In this document: positions 25,504-33,943 of the stretch, one piece after another
Layout: the number at the start of each line of letters is the position of its first letter
Numbering within the stretch: position 1 is the first letter of the stretch
Source: Fretibacter rubidus
Lineage (GTDB): Bacteria; Pseudomonadota; Alphaproteobacteria; Caulobacterales; Maricaulaceae
Assembly: GCF_041429785.1 (NCBI RefSeq)
Contig: NZ_CP163423.1
Span: 2,356,001 to 2,420,000 of the forward strand
Length of the DNA: 64,000 nt
Reading direction: 5' to 3'
The notes under the pieces: generated by a model
Seen by the model: the letters and a program-made list of their open reading frames with translations, nothing else
Database searches by the model: none
Told to the model about the DNA's origin: nothing
Position numbers and translations under genes: made by a program

Positions 25504-26682
25504 ATGTCGGAAACCGAACAAAATAAAACTGAAGAACCAACAGATTTCAAACTCAAGAAAGCCCGTGAAAAAGGACAGGTTGCAAAGGGCCAAGATATTG
25601 CTTTCTTCGGATTATTGGTCGCTCTCGGAATTTATGCGATTGTCGCAGGGCCGCAAACTATGCGCAAATTGACCATGATGATGCGGCGGGTATTTTTATC
25701 CTCCATAGAAGGTGCGGAAGACCCGAATTTGGCTTTGACATCTATTAGATTGGTGTATTGGCCGGCTGTACAAACGCTTGCCCTTCTGGGGGCAACGCTT
25801 TTCGTGACGGTAGTGCTTATGCAATTGATACAATTGAGAGGTCCAATTTTTACGACTCATCCTCTAAAGCCCGATTTCAGTAAAATTAATCCTGGTAAAG
25901 GCCTTAAACGCATCTTCTCGATGCGAACGCTAAAAGAAGCCGGGAAAAACATTATCAAAATGAGTATATATCTCGGCGCTACATATCTTTTGATTATGTA
26001 CTGCCTCCGGATTTACGCCCCTACACTTATAGATGCAGATGGTTTAGTTCGTGCGCTTCATGGCGGTGGCTTACGCTTATTATTCATGTACACTTTACTA
26101 GCGCTATTTTTTACCGCGATTGACCAAATTATTGTCCGTAAAGAATTTACTAAACAAATGCGTATGAGCAAATCAGAGGTTGAACGCGAGCATAAGGACC
26201 GTGAAGGCGAGCCGCGTATGAAGCAAAAGCGTAAACAACTGCACGCCGAATATATAAAGCAAACCCAAGGATCGGGGGACCTTCCTGGATCCGATGTTCT
26301 AATTGTAAATCCGCAACACTATGCAGTCGCTTTGAAATATGACGCTGAGAAGATGATAGCGCCGATGGTTTCAACAAAAGGACGAAATAATTTTGCCCTA
26401 AGTTTAAAGAAAAAAGCTTTTGAATTGTCAGTTCCAATTGTACCGCAGCCAAAGTTGGCTCGCGCCTTGTATAAATACGCGAATTCAGGAGAAGAAATTC
26501 CCGCAGAATTTTATCAAACTGTTGCCGATATATACTTAAGGCTATATCGTCAAAAGCAATCTAGGCGAGACAATAAAGCTGATGATAATAAGGGCAATGG
26601 GGATGCAAACGTATCGCCTAAAGATGCTGACCAGTCATCAAACGATGAAACGGATACTGGGCATGACCTTGGGGAAGACTAA
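25504..26682 (+). CDS. flhB: flagellar export switch protein FlhB, variant NPQH autocleavage motif
   Basis: FlhB here has 392 residues. The N-terminal EQNKTEEPTDFKLKKAREKG is the family signature. Four membrane segments follow, then a charged linker (MRMSKSEVEREHKDREGEPRM shortened here: key residues EVEREHKD) and the cytoplasmic FlhB-C domain. The autocleavage loop reads VLIVNPQHYAVALKY, with N269-P270-Q271-H272 in place of NPTH. The Asn-Pro scissile bond is kept. FlhB controls the substrate switch from hook to filament. The last 45 residues are a charged Asp/Asn-rich tail. The stop overlaps the flhA start by one base. Confidence 0.95.
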   Translation: MSETEQNKTEEPTDFKLKKAREKGQVAKGQDIAFFGLLVALGIYAIVAGPQTMRKLTMMMRRVFLSSIEGAEDPNLALTSIRLVYWPAVQTLALLGATLFVTVVLMQLIQLRGPIFTTHPLKPDFSKINPGKGLKRIFSMRTLKEAGKNIIKMSIYLGATYLLIMYCLRIYAPTLIDADGLVRALHGGGLRLLFMYTLLALFFTAIDQIIVRKEFTKQMRMSKSEVEREHKDREGEPRMKQKRKQLHAEYIKQTQGSGDLPGSDVLIVNPQHYAVALKYDAEKMIAPMVSTKGRNNFALSLKKKAFELSVPIVPQPKLARALYKYANSGEEIPAEFYQTVADIYLRLYRQKQSRRDNKADDNKGNGDANVSPKDADQSSNDETDTGHDLGED

Positions 26683-28706
26683 TGTTTAAATGGTTTGAAA
26701 ACAATAAGGATCTTGGCCTGGTATTTGGCATGATTCTGATACTTGTTGTTCTGTTTTCGCCGATTCCGCCCATGGCTCTTGACATGGCCATCGTGATTAA
26801 CTTCGGCTTTGGTTTAACGATTTTAATGCTCACGTTTTATGTTAAAAAGCCGACAGACTTTTCAACTTTTCCTTCTCTGCTTTTAATAACAACCCTATTT
26901 AGACTCTCCTTAAATATTGCTGCAACCCGCCTAATCCTAACAGGTGGAGAAGCAGGACAAGTTATCGGATCAATCGGGACTTTTGCCGTTGGAGGCAATT
27001 TCATTGTAGGTCTTGTTGTTTTTTCCATCTTAATTGTCGTTCAATATGTCGTGGTGACATCGGGAGCGCAACGCGTATCTGAGGTCGCGGCGAGATTCAC
27101 ACTCGATTCCATGCCTGGGCAACAAATGAGTATCGACGCAGATTTGAACATGGGGCTAATTGATCAAAAAGAGGCGCTTCGTCGACGCGAGGAATTAGAA
27201 AAGGAAGCCTCCTTTTACGGTTCTATGGATGGAGCAAGTAAGTTTGTAAAAGGTGATGCGATAGCTGGCATTATCATCATTCTCATAGATATAATTGCTG
27301 GTTGGATTATTGGTGTAGTACAAATGGGAATGGGTTGGGGCGAAGCCCTAGAGCATTTTACACTTTTAACAATTGGCGACGGCATTGCCACACAACTCCC
27401 TGCTTTAATCATTGCAGTCGCAACTGGTATTATCGTTACACGGTCTTCTAATGATAAGGAATTAAGTTCTGAAGTTTTCAAACAGTTGTCTTCTATACCA
27501 CGCATTCCGATCATTGTATCTGTTGTGCTGTTTGCGATGATGCTAATGCCAGGTATGCCAAAATGGCCCATGTTTATCCTAATCCCAATGTGTTTCTTGG
27601 CCTATTTAAAAATGCGGCGGATTGCCCAAGAAGCCAAAGATGAAGATGAGATCGAAGAAGAAGCGACGACCACGATTAGCAAGCCATTGCCATTGCTTGA
27701 AATTGGCTTCGGTTCAGAACTAACAGAGTCTTGGAAAAATAACGAAGCGACCATCATGGAGCGTATTTCAAATTTACGTGATACCCATGAAAAAATGATG
27801 GGGATCGGTTTCCCGAACATGAAAATCGTTGATAGCGAAAAACTAGGTAGCATGGAGTACGAGATTAAGCTGTTTGGAACACAATATGCCAGTGGCACCA
27901 TACATCCTGACATGGTTCTAGCAATAAAAGGCGACAACGCAAAAGATGATATTGTCGGCATGGAAACTACGGATCCAGCATTCGGCCTGCCTGCTCTATG
28001 GATTGAGGGAAAACTCTCGGAAAAAGCAAGAGACTCAAACTATACAATAATTGATCCACTCACTGTTCTTATTACTCATTTAGGGGAAATAATGCGAGAT
28101 GAAGCCTCTACACTTCTGACCCGCAATATAGTGGTCAAACTCATTGAAGAAGTCCGAGATAGACAAGGTGGGTTGATTGAAGAACTGATCCCCAATCTCA
28201 TGACCATTTCTGATATACAGCGCGTTCTCCAAAACCTCTTGTCTGAAAATGTTAGCATTGCGAATATCGACATCATTGTGGAACATCTCGTCGACCTATC
28301 GCGCACTGAAAAAGATACGACACGCTTAACCGAACTCATTCGTCAGCGCCTGAGCCACAGCATCTGTAATAATTTGAAAGACCGGCATGCTGATTTGGCT
28401 GTTATAAGTTTAGATCCACGTGTTGAAAATCAAATTGTAGCAGCAGTTAACATGCAGGGCGGTAACACAGAGACACTGGCAGTGGAGCCTAAGCTTGCCC
28501 AACAATTAATTAACAAACTTGTAAAAACCTCCGGTGAAATGCACAGGCAAGGACGCGCCCCTGTATTACTGTGTGGAGCAGAGGTAAGACGACAAATGCG
28601 TGTCTTAACACGTCGAGCTCTGCCAAAGCTCGCAATATTATCAGTAAACGAGATACCTGTCAGCGTGAGTTTGAAATCATTCGACATCGTGAAAATCGAT
28701 AGCTAG
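26682..28706 (+). CDS. flhA: flagellar export apparatus protein FlhA
   Basis: FlhA here has 674 residues, close to the usual 690. About eight membrane helices occupy the first 310 residues. The FHIPEP-family motif appears as LFRLSLNIAATRLIL, and GDAIAGIIIILIDIIAG and EVAARFTLDSMPGQQMSIDA are also typical. The C-terminal cytoplasmic domain forms the nonameric ring that docks chaperone-substrate complexes. Its start overlaps the flhB stop (TAATG). It is the last core export gene of the plus operon; a TPR gene follows after 42 bases. Confidence 0.96.
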   Translation: MFKWFENNKDLGLVFGMILILVVLFSPIPPMALDMAIVINFGFGLTILMLTFYVKKPTDFSTFPSLLLITTLFRLSLNIAATRLILTGGEAGQVIGSIGTFAVGGNFIVGLVVFSILIVVQYVVVTSGAQRVSEVAARFTLDSMPGQQMSIDADLNMGLIDQKEALRRREELEKEASFYGSMDGASKFVKGDAIAGIIIILIDIIAGWIIGVVQMGMGWGEALEHFTLLTIGDGIATQLPALIIAVATGIIVTRSSNDKELSSEVFKQLSSIPRIPIIVSVVLFAMMLMPGMPKWPMFILIPMCFLAYLKMRRIAQEAKDEDEIEEEATTTISKPLPLLEIGFGSELTESWKNNEATIMERISNLRDTHEKMMGIGFPNMKIVDSEKLGSMEYEIKLFGTQYASGTIHPDMVLAIKGDNAKDDIVGMETTDPAFGLPALWIEGKLSEKARDSNYTIIDPLTVLITHLGEIMRDEASTLLTRNIVVKLIEEVRDRQGGLIEELIPNLMTISDIQRVLQNLLSENVSIANIDIIVEHLVDLSRTEKDTTRLTELIRQRLSHSICNNLKDRHADLAVISLDPRVENQIVAAVNMQGGNTETLAVEPKLAQQLINKLVKTSGEMHRQGRAPVLLCGAEVRRQMRVLTRRALPKLAILSVNEIPVSVSLKSFDIVKIDS

Positions 28707-28718
28707 TCCAATAATTTC

Positions 28719-28756
28719 AGAGAAACGATATGACCAAAGAGAAACGATATGACCGA
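28719..28756 (+). repeat. 19-bp tandem duplication carrying ribosome-binding site and start codon
   Basis: Two copies of a 19-base unit (28719-28737 and 28738-28756) differ at one base. Each contains AGAGAAACGATATGACC, that is, a weak Shine-Dalgarno sequence and an ATG. The first ATG (28730) opens a 31-codon frame that ends at a TGA; the second (28749) starts the TPR gene. The two are in different frames. Confidence 0.85.
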
Positions 28757-29912
28757 AAATTTTATCACTCAGGAAATCAGCGAAAACTTAAAATCGCTTT
28801 TAACGTTTCTGGCCAGCGACCCTGAAAATGTTCCGCTGTTATCTGATTGCACAGAATTGGCGGTAAATGAAAACGAATGGAAACTCGCAGCTGGTCTAAT
28901 TACAAGACTAACTGCGCTTGGTCCGTTGAGTCAGAAAAACCGCGGAATGGCTGGATTAATTGCCATGCGTACACAAGACTTTGCCAAAGCAGCCGAACAT
29001 TATGAAGCATTATTAGCAACAGGTGTAGATGAGCCGTCAGTAAAGTTTAATTTGGCATGGTCAATCGCAATGGAAAAAGATTTTGACCGAGCCCTAGAGT
29101 TGCTTGATGAGGCTACGATAAAGGCTTTACCCCAAGCGGCTATGCTTCATCTGCAAATTCTGCACGAACAAGGTAAGTTTGATGAGGCCGAAGCCTTGGC
29201 CCGAGACTACAGTACAGCAGGCATAGAGCATGCGGGTCTTAACGCCGCCATCTCTGTACTAGCCATGGATGTTGAAGATATTAACCTGGCTAAGGCTTCA
29301 GCGCTTAAGGCTGGTAATCATCCAGATGCCTTAACAACACTAGGAACATTAGCGCTCGGAGACGATGATCCAGAAGCAGCTTTAGAAATGTTCAACAATG
29401 CTCTTTCTATAAATCCACATGGCCCAAGAAGTTGGATTGGCAAAGGTCTCGCACAGCTAGTCAATGGTGAACGAGAAGATGCTATGAATAATATCGATAA
29501 AGGTGCTGAGATGTTTGGCACACACATTGGTAGCTGGATTGCAGCTGGCTGGGCGCATTTTGTTCAAAATGATTACAAAACAGCGCGCGAACGGTTCGAG
29601 CGAGCCCTAGACATTGATGATAATTTCGCAGAGTCGCACGGCTCTCTAGCGGTTATTGATGTGGTAGAAGGAAATCTTGCAGAAGCGCGCCGACGCACAA
29701 AGACTGCGTTGCGACTAGATAACGAATGCTTTTCAGCATCCCTCGCACAGGTTTTAATGTTATCAAGTAGCGGAAATGAAGAAAAAGCGAAGATGATTTT
29801 TGAGCGGGCTATTAACACGCCCATTGATGATACAGGGCGCACAATTTCACGGTCTATGACACGTATGGGATTATCATCGTCTTTCGGACAATCTTCAAGA
29901 ACCTTACACTAA
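28749..29912 (+). CDS. TPR-repeat protein, flagellar-locus associated
   Basis: This protein has 387 residues with about eight tetratricopeptide-like helix pairs, for example AGLIAMRTQDFAKAAEHYEA, FDRALELLDEA and FERALDIDDNFAESHGSLAV. There is no signal peptide. The C-terminus is Ser/Arg-rich. TPR proteins near export genes often serve as chaperones or assembly factors, but no specific relative is recognised. It follows flhA by 42 bases and ends overlapping the stop of the opposing gene at 29909. The start is preceded by a duplicated ribosome-binding segment. Confidence 0.8.
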   Translation: MTENFITQEISENLKSLLTFLASDPENVPLLSDCTELAVNENEWKLAAGLITRLTALGPLSQKNRGMAGLIAMRTQDFAKAAEHYEALLATGVDEPSVKFNLAWSIAMEKDFDRALELLDEATIKALPQAAMLHLQILHEQGKFDEAEALARDYSTAGIEHAGLNAAISVLAMDVEDINLAKASALKAGNHPDALTTLGTLALGDDDPEAALEMFNNALSINPHGPRSWIGKGLAQLVNGEREDAMNNIDKGAEMFGTHIGSWIAAGWAHFVQNDYKTARERFERALDIDDNFAESHGSLAVIDVVEGNLAEARRRTKTALRLDNECFSASLAQVLMLSSSGNEEKAKMIFERAINTPIDDTGRTISRSMTRMGLSSSFGQSSRTLH

Positions 29913-30265
29913 TTACCTTCATCCTCTTGAAGTTCTGACATGGCCTTTTCGAGTAATGCTTTTCCATCAGAGTCATCCGAGATAACCTTCAAAACATTAT
30001 CGATTACACCTTGAAATGATGGGTCATTCGCTAGGCTAGCGCCGAACTTTTCGGTTAAAACACCTGTTATTAGCGCGCGGTGTACTTCATTTTCGGGAAG
30101 TGCATCTTGGTCGAGCATGGACCTGAAACGCGACAATGGCCTTGGCTTAGCCTCTTTCTTAGAAACGCTTGGACCTGTGGTCTTTTTCTTCTCAGTTTTT
30201 TTCTTCTTTTGTAACTGCGCTTGTATCAGCAGCATAACTTGATCTGTGCTTGTGATGCGGGTCAT
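29909..30265 (-). CDS. hypothetical protein at the end of the flagellar operon
   Basis: This protein has 118 residues and is not recognised. The first part is very basic, with a run QLQKKKKTEKKKTTG and KKEAKPRPLSRFRSML; the second half is helical and acidic (ALITGVLTEKFGASLANDPSF, ISDDSDGKALLEKAMSELQ). There is no signal or membrane segment. The ATG at 30265 was preferred to an adjacent TTG. It is nine bases downstream of the TPR gene and is therefore probably the last gene of the operon. Its stop overlaps that of the facing TPR gene. A chaperone or regulator role is possible but unproven. Confidence 0.65.
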   Translation of the reverse strand: MTRITSTDQVMLLIQAQLQKKKKTEKKKTTGPSVSKKEAKPRPLSRFRSMLDQDALPENEVHRALITGVLTEKFGASLANDPSFQGVIDNVLKVISDDSDGKALLEKAMSELQEDEGN

Positions 30266-30274
30266 CAAACTACA

Positions 30275-30841
30275 CTAGTTTTTACTTGAATATTGATTAA
30301 GGAGTAAAGACGTTGCAGATGTAGCATCGTCATCATCGCCTTGGGAATTATTACCATCATCTGCGTTAAGTAATGGCACGCATTGTTTGATTATGAGTTC
30401 CATATCATTATTAAGGGGTGGATTTTCCTTATTGTTGGCAATTCCTTCCCTTAAAGTATCAATACAGTCTTGAAATTCGTCACGGATTAAATGGCGCAAA
30501 CCCATGACGAATGATTTTAGATAGTGACCATCAGGCAAGCCATCTAACCTGGCCCACGTCTTAAGAGCTGCATTCGATTCTCCAGACGTTAGCTGGAAAA
30601 AGCCAAGTTGAAAGCGAGCAATTGCAAAATCAGGCGCAATTTCAACAGCTTTAGATAAAGCGCCATGCGCTTCTATGAGTTTTCCTTGACCTGCTAACAC
30701 AGAGCCTTTCAAAAAGTGCAGGCGTGGGTCAGCATCAAATGCGGCCAGCAGAGCATCAATAGCCGCAAGATCATTTCCTCCCTCAGTTTGCATTGCAGCG
30801 ACCAAGGCTTCCATTTGCTCGTTAGGACAGATTTCACTCAT
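30275..30841 (-). CDS. TPR-like protein downstream of fliA
   Basis: This protein has 188 residues with three TPR-like units in the middle: LHFLKGSVLAGQGKLIEAHG, ALSKAVEIAPDFAIARFQLG and FQLTSGESNAALKTW. The C-terminal part is Asp/Asn-rich (NNSQGDDDDATSATS). There is no signal peptide. It resembles small tetratricopeptide chaperones of type III systems in size, but no family can be named. It lies ten bases after the sigma-factor gene and ten before the hypothetical gene, so all three are one transcript. Confidence 0.72.
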   Translation of the reverse strand: MSEICPNEQMEALVAAMQTEGGNDLAAIDALLAAFDADPRLHFLKGSVLAGQGKLIEAHGALSKAVEIAPDFAIARFQLGFFQLTSGESNAALKTWARLDGLPDGHYLKSFVMGLRHLIRDEFQDCIDTLREGIANNKENPPLNNDMELIIKQCVPLLNADDGNNSQGDDDDATSATSLLLNQYSSKN

Positions 30842-30851
30842 TATATTCTCT

Positions 30852-31592
30852 CTAATATATATTTCCTATACGCCGTTTTAGTTTGATAACAGCGGACTTA
30901 TGTAATTGGGATACACGACCTTTACTTAGATTCAAGAGTTGCGCAATCTGAACAAATGCAACACCAGACAAATAATGTTGCTTAATAACAGTTTTTTCAA
31001 TCGATGGTAAGTTTTCAATCTCTCCTGTAAGTTTCGCCTGCAACTCGCGCCACGACAAAGTTTCATACGCATTAGGCGCAGGATCAGCCCCTACTCCCGA
31101 TTGAGATACACCTACATCTTCCAAAATAAACCCCAAAGCCAAGCCGACTGCCAAATTTGAAATTTGGGTCAGTGCATCCTCATCACTGTTCGAAACTTTA
31201 AGAGATCTTAAACGCTCTGTTTCCATACGACGTTTATAAGAATACTGTGCCCCGCCTTCACTAGAATGTGATAGACCGTCTGTGATACTGCCCAAAATAC
31301 GATAGCGGGCATAGGCTTGGAATGGAACATTTTTGAGAGGGTCAAACCTGTCCATTGCCTCCAATAAGCCTGTAAAAGCAAACTGCTCGAAATCACAAAA
31401 CTCCAGACCATAGGAAGGCCGTCTCGAAAATTGTTTACGAGCAATCTGATTAGCCAGACTTTTGTAGCTGTTGAACAATCTTTCCCGGCATGCCAAGTCG
31501 TCATCATAACGAAAACGACGCCAAAGCGACGCTTCGACATTTTGGGGTTTCTCAACCAAGCTGAGGCCAGAATTTTGGCCCTCAAAAGTCAT
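30852..31592 (-). CDS. fliA: flagellar sigma factor FliA-like (sigma-28 family)
   Basis: This sigma factor has 246 residues. The ATG at 31592 overlaps the fliP stop as ATGA; a longer frame lies inside fliP. Region 2 features are CRERLFNSYKSLANQIARKQ and FAFTGLLEAMDRFDPLKNVP followed by FQAYARYRILGSITDGL. Region 4 is IENLPSIEKTVIKQHYLSG with the helix-turn-helix VQIAQLLNLSKGRVSQLHKS. FliA directs late flagellar genes; no anti-sigma FlgM is nearby. Its presence at the end of the basal-body operon fits a hierarchy in which it is made with the hook-basal body. Confidence 0.88.
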   Translation of the reverse strand: MTFEGQNSGLSLVEKPQNVEASLWRRFRYDDDLACRERLFNSYKSLANQIARKQFSRRPSYGLEFCDFEQFAFTGLLEAMDRFDPLKNVPFQAYARYRILGSITDGLSHSSEGGAQYSYKRRMETERLRSLKVSNSDEDALTQISNLAVGLALGFILEDVGVSQSGVGADPAPNAYETLSWRELQAKLTGEIENLPSIEKTVIKQHYLSGVAFVQIAQLLNLSKGRVSQLHKSAVIKLKRRIGNIY

Positions 31593-32314
31593 CCAAAACC
31601 CCCTAATACACCTTGTATCACCAAGGCCCATCCATCAATCACCACAAACATTAACAGTTTAATAGGTAGTGAAATCGTGGATGGTGGCACCATCATCATA
31701 CCTAAGGACAACAATATACTTGAGACCACAAGATCAATAAGAAGGAATGGCAAGAGAATAACAAATCCTATTGTAAAAGAAACACGCAATTCATTCAGGA
31801 TAAAAGCGGGAGTCAGAATTAGCATATTCACGTCGCTTGGTGTCTGCGGCAAAGGTTGCCCTGAGATTGAGTACATCGTTTGCAAGTCTTTGTCGCGTGT
31901 ATGGCGTAACATAAACTCTCGCAATGGCTCACTTCCCTGCTCCATCGCCGTTTCCAAAGTGACTTCGCCTTGGATGAAAGGTTGAACTGCCAAATCATTC
32001 ACCTCTGTAAGGGTTGGCGTCATAACGAAAAGTGTCAAAAAAAACGCTAAGGTCACTAAAACTTGGTTTGGCGGAGTTTCAGGCATGCCAAAGGCATGGC
32101 GAACCATCGACAAGACAATTGCGATGCGTATGAAACATGTCATACTAATGAACAAGGCTGGTATTATGGCGAGAAGTGTTAGTAAAATCGCCGTGCGAAT
32201 AAGTCCAGAACTTTGCTCTTCACCCAAGAGTTGTGTTGTGTCCTGAGCATAAGATGGCTCAAAACCGTAAAAAATGACGGCGAGAAAAAACGTGATTCCA
32301 AAGATAAAACGCAT
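31589..32314 (-). CDS. fliP: flagellar export apparatus protein FliP
   Basis: FliP here has 241 residues with an N-terminal signal peptide (about residues 1-23, ending SYA). The conserved blocks MTCFIRIAIVLSMVRHAFGM and PPNQVLVTLAFFLTLFVMTP are clear, and further ones (NMLILTPAFILNELRVSFTI, GMMMVPPSTISLPIKLLMFV) match the family. It forms the FliPQR gate. It starts one base into the fliO stop and ends in an ATGA overlap with fliA. It is separated from fliQ/fliR, which lie on the other strand. Confidence 0.96.
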   Translation of the reverse strand: MRFIFGITFFLAVIFYGFEPSYAQDTTQLLGEEQSSGLIRTAILLTLLAIIPALFISMTCFIRIAIVLSMVRHAFGMPETPPNQVLVTLAFFLTLFVMTPTLTEVNDLAVQPFIQGEVTLETAMEQGSEPLREFMLRHTRDKDLQTMYSISGQPLPQTPSDVNMLILTPAFILNELRVSFTIGFVILLPFLLIDLVVSSILLSLGMMMVPPSTISLPIKLLMFVVIDGWALVIQGVLGGFG

Positions 32315-32763
32315 TATTCGATTTCACCTGCTTTGTTTTTTTCACCTTTCATTGCATTTTCAAAACAGGAATTAGATGAAATTGGGCGTTCTTTTTCAGC
32401 CAGTATCTGGGCTTTTTCATGTCCGACAAGAATAAGGTATTCAGTGTCATCATAAGCCACTAACGAAATATCGCTTGTTGCGTTAAGGCGGTGTGTTTCT
32501 AGGATCGCTACCGTATTCTTTCTCTCACTGCCACGGCCAAATAGTATGGCAGAGAAGTTAGGTGCGCTACGGCCGTTTTTTTTGATGTTTCTAAGAACAT
32601 GCGCAATCGCATAGGCCAAAAAAACACATAACAACAATCCAATAACAAGACGCGCAATAGGTGGCTCAAAACTTGTTCCTGTTGCCAAAGGTTGAGTTTG
32701 GGCGTTTGCTTTTATTGCTGACGCCCCAAAAACAAATAATATGCTATATATTTTTTTTAACAT
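32314..32763 (-). CDS. fliO: FliO-like flagellar protein
   Basis: This protein has 149 residues if started at the ATG at 32763, which gives a signal peptide (MLKKIYSILFVFGASAIKAN) followed by a second membrane helix (RLVIGLLLCVFLAYAIAHVL). The cytoplasmic part NTVAILETHRLNATSDISLV and YLILVGHEKAQIL has the FliO pattern. FliO helps stabilise FliP. The start is uncertain: the reading frame extends to a GTG at 32835, which would leave only 12 bases after fliN, and no strong ribosome-binding site marks either. It lies between fliN and fliP as expected. Confidence 0.8.
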   Translation of the reverse strand: MLKKIYSILFVFGASAIKANAQTQPLATGTSFEPPIARLVIGLLLCVFLAYAIAHVLRNIKKNGRSAPNFSAILFGRGSERKNTVAILETHRLNATSDISLVAYDDTEYLILVGHEKAQILAEKERPISSNSCFENAMKGEKNKAGEIE

Positions 32764-32847
32764 GAAGAGTTTACAGCGCATCAGGTCTACGCGCATGAAT
32801 GCCACATTTCGGGATATCATCCTAGAGAATTGCACGCGCCACTCAGC

Positions 32848-33153
32848 CTATGTTTGAGCAATGGAAGTAATGCGCACACCGAAATTATCCCCAACAGCGA
32901 CAAGTTCGCCTTTCGCGATCGACGTTCCATTCAAGCGAAGGTCAATGGCCGCATTTAGAGCCGTATCAAGCTCAACTAAAGAATCGACTTTCAGTGCATT
33001 CAATTCACTCACCGTTAATTTTGCTTGGCCAAGAAACGCCTCGACGGTAAGCTCAATATTACTCAAAATATGAGATTGTGCATTTTTTTGATCTGCTAGC
33101 GTTTTACTAGCCTTGCTGCCTTCGACGTCTTTTTTTTCAACTTCTTTATTCAT
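32848..33153 (-). CDS. fliN: flagellar switch protein FliN-like (SpoA domain)
   Basis: This FliN has 101 residues. After a charged 25-residue N-terminus, the SpoA domain reads IELTVEAFLGQAKLTVSELN, then LVELDTALNAAIDLRLNGTS and GELVAVGDNFGVRITSI. FliN forms the bottom of the C-ring together with FliM. It overlaps the fliM gene by eight bases. The length and sequence are normal for FliN, unlike the neighbouring FliM. Confidence 0.92.
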   Translation of the reverse strand: MNKEVEKKDVEGSKASKTLADQKNAQSHILSNIELTVEAFLGQAKLTVSELNALKVDSLVELDTALNAAIDLRLNGTSIAKGELVAVGDNFGVRITSIAQT

Positions 33154-33943
33154 CAGTGGCGTCCATGGTTATATTTGTAAGATTAAGTGTTTTACCATTA
33201 TTTGATTGTGTCAATCGGCACTTCAAATTTGCAACAAGTTTGTTGTTTATCATTACCGTCATAGGTTTATCTGTGAGACTGTCGAGCACAAAGACATCAC
33301 CGACAACCATACTCTCTGCATCTGCAAGGCTTATTTTTCCTTTGCCAACCCGAGACCCAATTGTAATTATTTCCTGTTCAATAGCCTCACTCTTTAACCC
33401 AAAAGAAATGTCATCATTGACGTCACCTAAAGTTTCTTTTCGAACATGCACAAGACAGTCACGGTTCACAATATAGGTTAATCCAAATACTTTTTCACCT
33501 TGTCGCAGAATAAGAGAATAACCTTCCTGATCAAGCAATGGGATATGATTTTTAAATTCAAGATCGTTATTGATCCCGAAAAGTTCAGCCAAACGATCAT
33601 TCAAATCTTCAACACAATGCTTTGAGAGCGCGCGAAAGACTTGCCTTGACGCGCCGGTGATCGCCCCGACATCAGCACGCTGACCCAATAATGACAAACC
33701 AAGTGAATCCACAACATCATTGTTTAAAATAGCCGCCATATTGTTCCGATTACCCTGCCAGACGAGAGCGTCAGATAAGTCTACATTGTCTTTGGTATCT
33801 ACTTGTGAAAAATGTACTTGAAAGGCTGGTGCCTGCACAAACCAATGTGCAGACCATGCATCTATAACCTTGTGAAGCTGTTGGCTGACACCACCGTCGA
33901 CCAATGCATTTTCAGGCAACCAACGTTGGAAGACTGGCTTCAC
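33146..33943 (-). CDS. fliM: short, divergent FliM/SctQ-like switch protein
   Basis: This protein has 265 residues; FliM is usually about 330. The C-terminus (about 190-262) is a SpoA domain (GKGKISLADAESMVVGDVFV and ANLKCRLTQSNNGKTLNL). The N-terminal CheY-binding motif of FliM (of the LSQxEIDALL kind) is missing; the protein begins MKPVFQRWLPENALVDGG. The middle domain signature GGxG was not found. In size and layout it is closer to SctQ/YscQ proteins of injectisomes. Its place between flgE and fliN in a flagellar operon argues for the switch role. Start and stop both overlap neighbours. Confidence 0.72.
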   Translation of the reverse strand: MKPVFQRWLPENALVDGGVSQQLHKVIDAWSAHWFVQAPAFQVHFSQVDTKDNVDLSDALVWQGNRNNMAAILNNDVVDSLGLSLLGQRADVGAITGASRQVFRALSKHCVEDLNDRLAELFGINNDLEFKNHIPLLDQEGYSLILRQGEKVFGLTYIVNRDCLVHVRKETLGDVNDDISFGLKSEAIEQEIITIGSRVGKGKISLADAESMVVGDVFVLDSLTDKPMTVMINNKLVANLKCRLTQSNNGKTLNLTNITMDATDE

